Shown here: positions 53,412-64,000 of the stretch, piece after piece
How positions within the stretch are numbered: the stretch's first letter is position 1
Layout of the letters: every line of letters starts with the position of its first letter
Assembly (NCBI GenBank): GCA_022570795.1
Contig: JAKUDP010000003.1
Span: 2,294,001 to 2,358,000 of the forward strand
DNA length: 64,000 bases
Direction: 5' to 3'
DNA from: Sphaerulina vaccinii
Taxonomy: Eukaryota; Ascomycota; Dothideomycetes; Mycosphaerellales; Mycosphaerellaceae
Position numbers and translations under genes: made by a program
The notes under the pieces: generated by a model
Seen by the model: the letters and a program-made list of their open reading frames with translations, nothing else
Database searches by the model: none
What the model was told of the DNA's origin: nothing

Positions 53412-56153
53412 ATGGCGGATACGGACACACGACGTGACTACCGCGACGACCGCGGTGGCAGAGACAGAGGATATGGAGGAGGTGGTGGCGGCAGAAGAGA
53501 TGGAGGATATGGAGGTGGAAAGCGCAAGCGCAGAGGTGGTAAGATTCTCCTGAGCTTCTCGAAGATCGCGCAAATCGCATTGGTCGCATAGGCATAGCTA
53601 ACATGGCTTCGTAGACGACGATGATTACGATCGAGGCGATGGAGGCTTTCGCAGCCAACGTCCGCGCCATCAGGAGCCACCGCCAGGCACGAGAATCAGA
53701 AGAGGACTGCTGGAAATTGGAGAGGATCTACTACGATTGCCACACGAATGTGCTGCCAATGTCGCGAAGCTCGCCGCCGACAACTACGATGACGAATATG
53801 TGAAGGATACATTCCGCATTGCATCACTGAAGCTGGTCTTGGAGCAGCCGTTCAAGATTCCATTCATTGCTGCAGTGGTGCTCTATGCGAATGGCGAGAA
53901 GTCAGAGATGGCCCAAGATGTCATCAATCATGTCGCGCAAGAGTTACAGGCCGCAATGGACGCTGGGAGGCTAAAGGATGTGAAGCTGTTGCTGCGATTT
54001 CTCGCTTGTCTTGGACCTCTATTTGAGCAAGATGGAATCGTGCCCATCCTGGACGAACTCTTCGACAAGGCCGCAGATCTGCAGACAGCTTCCACAGAAG
54101 ATGCAGTCGGTATTGAGCTTTGCAAGATCATCTTGCTCACCATACCATATCTGCTTGCAGCTTCCACAGACGCATCGCTACCACAGAAAGTAGGCGAGCT
54201 CCTCGAGAAGACAGACATCATAGCATCGACGGCGCACACTCTCGAGGCTCTTGTAGACCCATACCCACAGCAAGAGGGGACAGAGAAGGCCATGGCATGC
54301 CAAAGCGTGGTGTCCTTAATGCAGGCGCAATTGAATGCGGAAGCGAACAATGGCTGGCCGCTGAGCTGCATTCCCAGAGTGTACGACCCTAGCTATAAGC
54401 CTACAGCGGCCAAGATCGAAAACGGCGACGGTGAAGGCGAGATAAATGGCAATGGCGACGAGGAGATGAAAGAGCCTGCCAAGCACAGCTTTCCTTCAGT
54501 CGCGGTGCCATCGACTATCAGCGCTGGATCTAAGATCCTCCTTCCTGAGGTGTACTTCTCATTGTTCGCGGACCAGGAGATTGAGTCAGTGCCCAATACT
54601 TCCAACATCACATCGTCGCTCCTCCGCGATGCAATCGTGGACACAGTGAACATCCTCGACTTCAACCGCAATGCAGTGGCCAAGTTTTTAAACGAGATCG
54701 ACTGCTACTGGACCAAGGACACATTCGTCAAGCGCTCAACCACGTTCGATAAGCTACGAGACCTGCCGGAAGGCAAACCAACGTGGAAACCAGAGGACGT
54801 TATGATTGATGCCATCTTCTCACAAATCTTCCAGCTGCCTACCCCGGAGCATCGCCTTGTATACTACCACTCCCTGATCACAGAATCCTGTAAGATCGCG
54901 CCCGGAGCGATTGCACCTACCTTGGGCCGCGCCATCCGCTTTTTATTCCGCAATATCGATCAGATGGACATGGAGCTGTCTTATCGATTCATGGACTGGT
55001 TCGCTCATCATTTGAGCAACTTTGAGTTCCGCTGGAAGTGGAGTGAGTGGTAAGTCAATCATAAACTCTACAATCGGTACCTGTGTCAGAAGCCGAACCA
55101 GAACTCTACTAACACTGAACAACCAGGGTACCGGATGTTGAGCTGCCTAACCTTGATCCGAAGAAGGCATTCATCAATGGCGTTTTGGACAAGGAGATCC
55201 GCCTGTCGTTCGCGAAACGTATCCGAGCAACGCTTCCCGAGCCATACCACAAACTCATACCCACCAGCAAGGAGAAAGACATCCCGGACTTCAAGTATGC
55301 CGAGGATCAGACTCCTTTCGCCAAAGAGGGGCGGGAAGTTCTGGCCTTGCTTAAGAAGAAAGCCTCAGAGGAGGAGATCCAGAAAGTCCTCGATTCAGTT
55401 CACGAACAGGCTACTGCCTTGGGCTTCGCAGATCCACTCGTCGCTTCGACCGACATCTACATGACATCTATCCTGAGCATTGGCTCCAAGTCCTTGTCGC
55501 ATGTACTGTCGACTATCGATCGTTGCAAAGAACGTTTGCTGGGAATCGCCCGAGGATCAGAGGCAGCTAGGAGACAGGTCGTCGGTTCCGTGGTGGATTT
55601 CTGGTCGGATCATCCTGGCACTGCGGTCAATATCGTCGACAAGCTATTGAACTACACCATCATCACACCGATGAGTGTGGTCTCTTGGGCGCTTGTGGAT
55701 CGCATCGATCGTGGACGAGCCCTCGCGAGCAGCCAGATCTATGAGATGGTAAGTATCACTATGTTCAAGGTCACAAATCGAGTAAGGCAAGTGCTTCGTG
55801 AGAGGAACAATTTGAACCTGGACTTCTCCAGCCGGAAGCAGATCGATGAAGCGCTCCCAGGCGAGCGCCAGGCTATGCGAGACCTCTTCGCTACCATTGA
55901 GGATGCGGTCGTTGCTGTGGCCAACGGAGCACAGGACGAAATGATCGAACGATTCGATGGTGATAGCGCTGAGCAGCAGTACATCCAGCATTGGGGTAGT
56001 CGTTGGGCCCGAGTCTGGAGGAGAAAGGCAGCTGTCGAAGAGGCCATCGTTGGCGAGGCAGTAATCGGTCCACTTGAAGAGCCGATTGCCGTCGAACAGC
56101 CAGTGTCCGTTGAGCAGCCGGATGTCATGGAGGACTTCGACCAGGTGGCTTAG
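53412..56153 (+). CDS. CBP80: Nuclear cap-binding complex large subunit CBP80
   Basis: Large subunit of the nuclear cap-binding complex, which with CBP20 binds the 5' cap of Pol II transcripts and links capping to splicing and export. Exons: 53412-53538, 53615-55049 and 55127-56153; phases 1 and 2; 862 aa. A short RGG/Gly-rich N-terminus (GYGGGGGGRRDGGYGGG, then KRKRR) precedes the MIF4G region starting near residue 50 (GTRIRRGLLEIGEDLLRLP). Later MIF4G-like repeats include ILLPEVYFSLF, RLVYYHSLITESCKIAPGAI and, after exon 3 starts, RLSFAKRIRATLPEPYHKLI. The end SIVSWAL-like segment (MSVVSWALVDRID) and YEMVSITMFKVTNRVRQVL match the family. Confidence 0.93.
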
Positions 56154-59100
56154 GACAGTTCATTGAAGACTCCGTTAAAGCCCTGGACTATAGCGAACAA
56201 GCCGCTTTTTGGTACCAAGAGATTCTTGACTCCGAGGAAGAGCATTCGTAGCATCTCTAGTCATGGTGCCCCTTCCACATCGACAGCGCCGATTGTATCT
56301 GAATAGAGGAGCGCACGGCTTGTATCATAGGTATAGCCATTGAGATGTACTCCTTGCGTGTGCATAACGAGGCCGTTTATCCCATCATGCTCCGCCTCTA
56401 GCTCGTTTCCATGTATTGAGTGCGAAGGTGATCTGGGGCAGGAGATCGTTATATATATTGTTCAAAGTACCGCTTGCCTCCAAATCTTGTCGTGGTTGGC
56501 ATCATTTCGACTGGTGAGTTATGCTTCGACAACTCAGCTTAGGGTTGCTGTGTCGGGAGGCAGTTGTGAGCTTTCTCTTCAACTCACTCACGCGTGCCGA
56601 TTCTGTTCTTCAGTTATCCCTTGACACTTCTAATTATGATAGCGTTCTACATTAGAGGGATTCGTGGTACGGCAGTTGCATGGTGGTGGTGGTGTCGTTC
56701 CTAGTGGAAGGGCAGTTCAGCACAAACACTCTCGCAGCTCTTAGGCCTGCAAACTCTTGTTGACTTCATGCTATCTTCATTGTAACTGTTGCCCATGATT
56801 GACAGAAACTGTCGTATCTTGCAGTCTTCCATCTTCTGGTCCATTGACCACCACACACAGGCTGACAATCACCCACTTCCGCCTCGCCTTTGCCACTCGG
56901 CACACTTCGCCTGTCGTCGACCGTCCCGCTCTGCTCTGCTCGAAGCTGAGACTCTCGACCGTCCATCACCGACAATAGTCATGCGCTCTCCATGACAAGA
57001 GAAGAATGCAACGCAAAAGTGCGACCTAGGCACAACGAACTGCATATAGATACGCGACGAGACACTCTTCATACACAGGGTGTAGCAGTCGCCTCATCCG
57101 CCACCTCAGGCGAACGTTTGAAGCCAGCTATGGACCTGCCAGGGTACACTTTATACCAGGATACTGAGCTTCGCGTCGTTGAGGCGGCTGAGGGCTTTCT
57201 CCAGTACGTCCTGTGCAGGACACTGCATGACCACCAAGCTGTCTAGTGCGGACACCCTTTGTCTCGCTCATGCAGCTTGCATCGGCCATACGTGAAGGCA
57301 GGCAAGTGCGAATTAAGCTCTGTGGCTCTTCGCGACACTTCGAGATGAGTCGAATCTATGCGTTAGGTACTGCATTCTGTATGATTGAACATATCACCAC
57401 ACGCCAAAGCGACTCACAGGAACTGACGGAGTCAGGAGTACTTCACGCTGAATCGACTCATAGGTACCGTACTCGAGGCGAGCAGATATGACTATTGACC
57501 AAGGAAGGTACCAGCGGTTTGAGGATCTTGCGCAGTCTCCAAGCTGCTAAGTCGGCTGATCGTTGCATCCCACACGCAGACATGTTCTTGATGTACTTGG
57601 AACATCCTAGATCGCATCTACGGTCGTACGCAAGGACGCGTCGTGGACAGAAACCTGAGGCGAGACATGAATCTGCTGAGAAGTGAGCTGGACGACATGA
57701 TGCTACCTTGCGGGACCAGTGGTCTCACAAGACGTGGACGGGTTTGTCTGAGGTGTGCGTCTCTCATTGCTGCGCTGCACGATGACCTGAAGTCGGCTTA
57801 TCGTCTTTCGCCAGGATCATCTGCTTTGTGAGCAACGCACGGCCTGTTGGTGTTGTGCTGAATAAGATGTGTTGCTCACGAGCACGCCACGTTCAACTTT
57901 CCAGCACCGCGGTGGACTGTGGAAGAGCCTGTGATAGGTGTGCTGTAGGTCTCTCTTCGAGTTCGCACTCCAAGGAATCCTGGCCATGGGCGTCTATCAT
58001 GCTCGAGGATGCGAAATGGCTCACATCACTGGCATGCCCCTAATGAGGCCAATGCATAGCATCAACAGCTCTCAATTCGTATGCCTTGTACGAGACATAT
58101 CACAAAGTACCACAAGTTCCATACCTTTGGGTGCAGCGCTGGTCCGGTCATATGGAGAGTGCTCGGCTCGTCTCCTGATAGCCATGGGTGCCAATTCGGT
58201 AAGTCTCGGATAGCATGAATGCCAGTGATATCCTGGTCCTACTGTCGTTGATGGCATCGCGTTATCGTCTTCGTTTGGACACATGTTGGTGCCGCTCCTC
58301 GTAGCTGCGTGTGAATAGTCAGATGAAGTCTCGATGCTGCGCTCGGTCCGATAAGCTACTCGGAAATGTCCTAGCCACGAGCGCACCACCTCCGCAGGAC
58401 CAGCCGGCTACACACCGGTGATGCTCAGACCTGGACGAAGATCATCGTAGTCAACCGGACCACGTTGTCTATTTTGCCAAGGTTATGAGCCTGCCTAACT
58501 CAAGCAGTGCAACTGCGAGATACGCTCGAGATCGCTCAACCTTCATGTCATGCCTTTGCAGACATCACCTCATCACGCCGTAGCGTGCACGTCAACTGTC
58601 TGCAGTGTGTAGCATCAGATTGCCAGTTCAGCAGCAGAGGCAGTCTCAAATCTCAAAGTCTGCATGCCTAAGATTGTAGTGACGTCTATTATTCCGTTTG
58701 CAAGCGATCCTGCCAATGCGGTGTGTCTCTGAATGTGCGATATGTTCCGCTGAGTACCGCTCGTGCACACACCGGTATGCTATCACGAAGTGAAGTATAC
58801 AGTGGTTGCTCCTGATAACAGTAGCGCCACAAGGAACATCTTGCATGTGCAGTTTTCAAGATCTTCGTTGGTGGTGCCCATTTCGGTCATATCGGGACTT
58901 GATATTTGGCTCGTCATTGCATACGTTTGTACCGCCCGACGCTGGTCACAATTCACCCACAAGGAGCAGGGCAGCAGTAATCGATGGGCGAACCTACGTA
59001 TCCAGCCAACCCACGTCGTCCAGGTCTACTTGCATTGTTGCTGGCAAGGTGTTGGGGTGTTGAGCCTGGGGTTGTACGAGTCGTGCCTCATACCCATGTC

Positions 59101-62100
59101 GTTGAGCCTGAGAAATGGAACTGCCGAGGCGGAAGACAGCAACAGGAATGCAGCTTTCAGAAGCCCTCGACGTGATGGCGCGGGCACTCGTGTAAGAAGC
59201 CAATGGTATCGGTCTTGCAATTGCAGCGCGAAGAGAGATCGGGACAGCACCTTCTCGTTGTCGTTAGAACTTTGCCCCAAAAGAAAGACATGGGCCGTGA
59301 CCAGCACAACGCCCCCCATGTCGGCGATCCCAACCTCGCTTGTGGACGTCAGCTGTTCTTTGGCACAGTCTAGACTGCAAGTCGTGGCGTAAGAGGAAGA
59401 TGTGCATGCATTTAGGGCAGGCACTCGAGCGCCGTGGTAGCAGTGGTCACGATCAAAGACGACGCCATCATTATTGAAATGCAGAGAACAGAGGCGAGAT
59501 GGCGTAAAGTGATGTCTTGAGCATCGCTCATCTTGGTAAATGCGATTGCAGCCATTAAGTTTGCGAAAAATCTTAAGCATTCGGTTCTCGAGCCTAACAT
59601 GCCATGTGTGCTCAACTCTATTTCACTCTGGTTGCAAAGTCTGTTCGGAAGCGCTTGCGTAGAAAGAGTTCAACCATACGAAACGTTTCCACAACGTCCT
59701 TCATTATTTCCGCTATACAGAAGTGTTTCGTGAAGAACATGCTGAATGTTGTTGCCTGGAGTCCTTTGCACGATGTTGTCAAAGAAGTGGAGGTCAGGCG
59801 TCAATTCTCTGCGAGATCAGGCTCATCGACATGGCCTCTCGTGAAACAGCCATGACGTTGGAGGTGTTTCGCTGTGAAGTGATTCCTAGGTCTGTGAAGT
59901 GCGGGATTTCGGGGGCGACCAAGAAGAGCATACATGGCGTTGCTCGCAAGAGCCCATCATTGAGCCTCTCAATGGGAATTCGCAAGCGAATGCGATGTTG
60001 CTGGGTCTCGCGATCTTGATCGACGGGTCTCCAAGAGTTGGCGGTAACAGTTCTGCTTCCATGTCAGCAGGTGACAATACGTCCTAGGGTCGAGGAAAAT
60101 GGTCGTTGCCGCCTGCCCAACTGTGAGCATTGTCTGCGCTGCTCGAAGCGGAGCTCAGTCGCTCATATAATCGCGTGGCAATGGAGAATGATTGAAAGTG
60201 CCATCTTTACAGTTCAGGTGTCTCTGATACCCGGGGCGATCTATGCAGCTCAGCGTAGGGACAATGCAAGGACGGCAGCGACCACTTTCTTCGAGCCTAG
60301 GCCATGTGCTTCAGCAGCACCTGGATATGCTATTAGATCAATCATACCGTTGGCAATTGAGCGGACTGTTGCGTGTCAGCGAAGGCAATCGTTCTTCGCT
60401 CGTGGGCTATCACAGTTCAATCTGAGGACACTCAATCGCGCACGTTTCCTACGCTGTTGTCGTACTCTTATCACGATGTTACGAGCCTTCGTTCAACAGT
60501 GACAAGCCTGCGAAGCTTTGATGAGTATCGGTATCGTTGGTTCCTGCGTCGTTCTCCGTTCAATACTGGCTCCTACACGTGTCATGCAACCGGAAGGTAT
60601 AGTGTGTAGTACGATATAGATCGTGTGCCCCACGTCCAGAACAGCAGGCTTCTCAGGCAATCTCGTTGAAACACTACATCTCCACTTGACTGTTTGAGGG
60701 CAGAGTTATGGTCGACACAACGACAGATGGGGTTGCCGAACGACAGACTTTCCGTGGATTCAACGTCTGGTTGTATATGCACCCGACAGACTGGTAGCCG
60801 CGGATCAGATGCGACACCGCCTATATGTCTTGAATCGTGCACCTGTACACGTATCAGCACAGGGTGGCAGGCTATAACGCACATGCTATTGCAGCTCCTA
60901 CATTGACTCCAGAAGGGCTGGCGGGTGTTCAAGTCTGCTGATATCACAGATGATCGGCAAAGATCACTCGTGGCTGCTGATATCGCATAGTATCATTACT
61001 CGAGCACCGAGCGAAGTCGATGCGTTCAGAGTGAGCAGTGAAGTGATCATGCAAGACACCAGGTTGCCGCGTCAATCATATGCGATCAAGCGTCGAATGA
61101 GCTCGACCGGGCACAAGTAGATGTCCGATATAGCGTACTATAGAGGATGTGCTCGTGGCAATGGCGTCTCATGGAAGTCGTTGAGATTAGAATTCTGTCA
61201 TGAAAAGTTCGATTGTGTCGTTCGTGCATCATCGAACTATTGATATGGCAAGAGTCGTGTTCGTATGTCGAAGTTCTCAGCGTGACAAGCTCTACCATGG
61301 CTTAGTAGAGTCCGCTCGGATGTCTCGATGTGCATTTGCAGTCAGCATCAGGTACATCGTAGCAGCCTAGGATTACTACTGTAATCAATAAGTTGTTCTC
61401 CTACCCAATGTAGCAATTTACCATAGCTACAGTATAACTCTCGACCTGACATCGAGCAATTGCCACGACTCACATCGCCTGTTGGAGCATCGAACTTGTG
61501 ATATGTGTCATCGCGATCTCTTTTGGTGCAATTAGTCCTGTAGTCGATCACGATCGCATTCGTACCATTTGGTAAGCCTGTGAATAACGCAGCTAGAGGC
61601 TCTATCCGCGGCGAGTGATGAGCCAATGCAGGCTTGAGCGAGTATTCGACAGGCGGCCTCATTGGTGCTCCCAGATACACCGCAAAGATATGAATACAGC
61701 TAGGGAGCTGCCCCTCCTTCCTTTCCTGGCGGGCACATTCGAGGACGACAGAATCGGACAGTAACGCCGTTTCGAGGCGTTGTTTCGTCACGCATACATC
61801 CGCAACTGCAAGTGGACAATGTATCAAGGAGTACCTGGTGAGTGTAGGAGGCGTGTGGTGGCTCTGGCTTGCTATCCTGGTCAGAATGTGGAAGACCTTG
61901 AAAATTGATCACCGGAATGTCCCGCTATTGCTTGCGATCGTGCAGATTCGTATAGCGGCTCGGCGTGGCAGTGCTGTGGGTCGAGCGCATTCTGACCGAG
62001 CAGCAACTTTTCGTTGAAGCGCTGAGAGAATGTTCGTTCTGCTCGTTATATAGACAATTCAACCAGTTGAGAGTGTTTGAAGCTTAGTAGAATACCACAG

Positions 62101-64000
62101 TCGGCAGCTGCCTTTGAGTTTGCATCGCTCCAAGGAATGCTGCAGAGAGTGTGAGCCAATCCTAGAGAGAGTGTAAAGCTAATCTGACAGGGCGGCACTG
62201 AACTGGGGATGAGCTCAGACCGACCTGGTAGCTGGCGTGGGAGCCTGGACCATGGAATATTATGACATGGGCGACGTTGTCCGGCCGCTTTCAGCTCACA
62301 TCACATACTAGTCATGCTACCCGAATACTGTCGTTGCTCGTGTATTCCTACCGGCAGGAAAATGGTGCTCTTGCCCGCAACGGCTACTCTCGAATCTGCG
62401 CTAGGAGAAGCACGCCGCTTGCTCTCTGAATGGCTCCTGTGATCGGAAGGCCCGCTTCCTACGCCTGCCTGCGCGCAGATGTCATCCCGAGAGATGGAAG
62501 CTGGCATTCATGGAACAGTGAAAAATGCCGATACGTGAGATGATGATGGTGCAGCGCCTCTGAGCCAGCGAGGCCAGCTTCTTGCGCAGAGGATTTGAGA
62601 TTCTGCTGATCGTCCGGCCAAGTCGGATCGGGGTAGCTTGGAACGTCGATATTCGACACGGGTCCTTGGGTGATCGACTGCACATTCGGGTGTCCGGTCG
62701 CAAGCGTGCATACGGTATCAAACTCTGCTTGCTCGTGATTGTCCGATTTTGCTGCTTTCGATATTATTACTCTCCTTCAGCGGAACATGGTACGATAGCT
62801 GTTCGTGAGAGCGCGGCCGGCCACAATAGATCGAGACAGCTCAAGCATCAGCAGTAGCACCGAACTCATGGCATTGCGGACGCTCTTCCGTTGTGTATGC
62901 AAGATGTGCTCTCACACAGCATTCACATGTCTGGCGCTATTGGTCGTGGTCCGCCGAGCTGAAGCCGTGGTGCTGGGATGTGATGGTTCGTCGGCGGAGC
63001 GTGCCTTCCGGATCTGCAGGGAGTGTGACATATGGCCACCACCAGCAGCGCAAAAGAGAGGTGTGCGATTATTCTGTGAGACGCGCGGGATCTGTCGCAC
63101 TGCTGCTGGTCGTTTCGCTCAGCCAGTCTCTCTTATTCCCAGCTTGGACTGCGTTGCACATCCCTGTATCTTGGTACATTGCTTACTGGTTCTGTTTGGT
63201 GGGGACATTTGGTATTGTATCGTCCTATCAGTTATTGTTCTGTATCGGCAGAGCACGACCTCGTACCACGTTAGTCCTGTCCTGTCCCGTACCTCGAGGC
63301 TTGCTCTCAAGCCCAACAACGCGCTAGTCCGGTGCACACACTTGTACTTCTCCAGCTTCTGCACAGCGCTATTGGATCCGCGTCGCCGCGGCACTTTTGG
63401 GTGCCTCCACTTGTGGGAGGACCTGGCACGGGTAAGGACGCTGCTCACAATGACTCTAGTGCGACCAGGACCCAGCACCGCAGCGATGCGACTGTGCCGA
63501 CGATGGGCGATGCGATGCTGCTGCGCGGTCGAGATGGTCAGCGAACCCTTGGGCCAGCGGTTCCCAGTGGAGAAGGCATAGCAGCCTAACTCAGCGCAGA
63601 ACCAGGACCAGCACGCCGCCGCTCGACGTGCCTTGCCTGCAAGCGTGCAGCAACAGCGAATCCCAACCCGACCGCTGCTCACATTGAACTCTATCGTCGT
63701 GAGCCGGTAAGTGCGAACTCTGTTCCTCTTATGCTTAACTGTGGGGAAAAGACTGTCTTGCTGGCTGCGGTCTGCTTGCGGTCGAGTAGTGTGATCTGCT
63801 GCTTAGGTGTCTGGTCATTGTCAAAAGGCTGAGACTTTTCTTTCGCTGTGATATTTTCAAGGTTGCTTTCTTCGAGAATTCACCGCCATCCATCATCATC
63901 ATCGACTTGCCAACCGCACAACTGTCACATCTGCAACCCGCTTTCCCACCCACGCACCACCGCGGCGCACGACCTTAATTGACTGCTGCTCTGACGCACG
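56154..64000. other. 7.8-kb region without a supported gene
   Basis: After CBP80 no frame shows a recognisable domain, leader plus splice sites, or clear codon bias. The longest frames are 62805-63581 (plus, 258 codons), 59026-59580 (minus, 184) and 61348-61827 (minus, 159); all overlap open frames on other strands and contain no known motif. The sequence is not obviously tandem-repeated by eye and not AT-rich. The last 300-400 bp (CAT microsatellite at 63893-63902, C/A-rich text) look like a promoter and leader for a gene beyond the right edge. Species-specific secreted proteins or non-coding RNA genes could be hidden here. Confidence 0.5.

Noticed and set aside
61348..61827. 159-codon minus-strand frame
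   Set aside because: Has a few Cys and N-glycosylation-like sites but no leader, no matching upstream exon with good splice sites and no known motif. Too weak to call.
62805..63581. 258-codon plus-strand frame near the right edge
   Set aside because: Overlaps several frames on both strands, is rich in Cys/Arg without pattern, has no leader at its first Met and no recognisable domain. More likely non-coding sequence.

Overview
The window looks like nuclear DNA of a filamentous ascomycete, probably a Dothideomycete. Genes are intron-rich, with introns of about 40-80 nt, GT-AG ends and CTAAC-like branch sites. Genes lie on both strands without operons. The protein set (BRE1, BDP1, CBP80, BUD31, a Slp1-type SUN protein, a Zn2Cys6 factor, a DUF7704-like protein) fits that lineage. 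The genus is inference; no rRNA or complete tRNA gene is visible to fix it.

Left part (1-15.3 kb): clathrin adaptor AP-1 mu runs off the left edge, head to head with a mitochondrial bL27/MRP7 gene. Next come a two-module cysteine-rich secreted protein interrupted by an in-frame TGA, and a tandem array of tRNA-Glu-like units. Then follow the H2B ubiquitin ligase BRE1, head to head with the TFIIIB subunit BDP1, a 918-residue mosaic secreted protein, and a nitronate monooxygenase.

Middle (15.3-45.8 kb): two gene-free repeat arrays (about 16.05-18.75 and 20.15-21.35 kb) flank a small nuclear-type protein. They are followed by a cupin, a Zn2Cys6 transcription factor, a 1291-residue single-pass membrane protein with a long disordered tail, a small helical protein, an AIF/FSP1-like FAD oxidoreductase, a GFA/CENP-V zinc protein, an F-box-like protein, a Trp/Asn-rich small secreted protein, a four-helix membrane protein, an NmrA-like gene broken by a frameshift, GSK-3 kinase, and an unrecognised gene divergent from it.

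Right part (45.8-64 kb): a Slp1-like SUN protein head to head with the mitochondrial tRNA-modifying enzyme MTO1, an isolated fifth tRNA-like unit, then BUD31 head to head with CBP80. From 56.15 kb to the right edge I see no convincing gene.

The housekeeping genes cover trafficking, transcription, splicing and mitochondrial translation and do not form one pathway. The accessory genes are scattered and no secondary-metabolite backbone gene is present. The most unusual content is in the repeat arrays, the two small secreted proteins, and possible alternative splicing in GSK3 and BUD31. All exon structures were read by hand from splice motifs, reading phase and family conservation.
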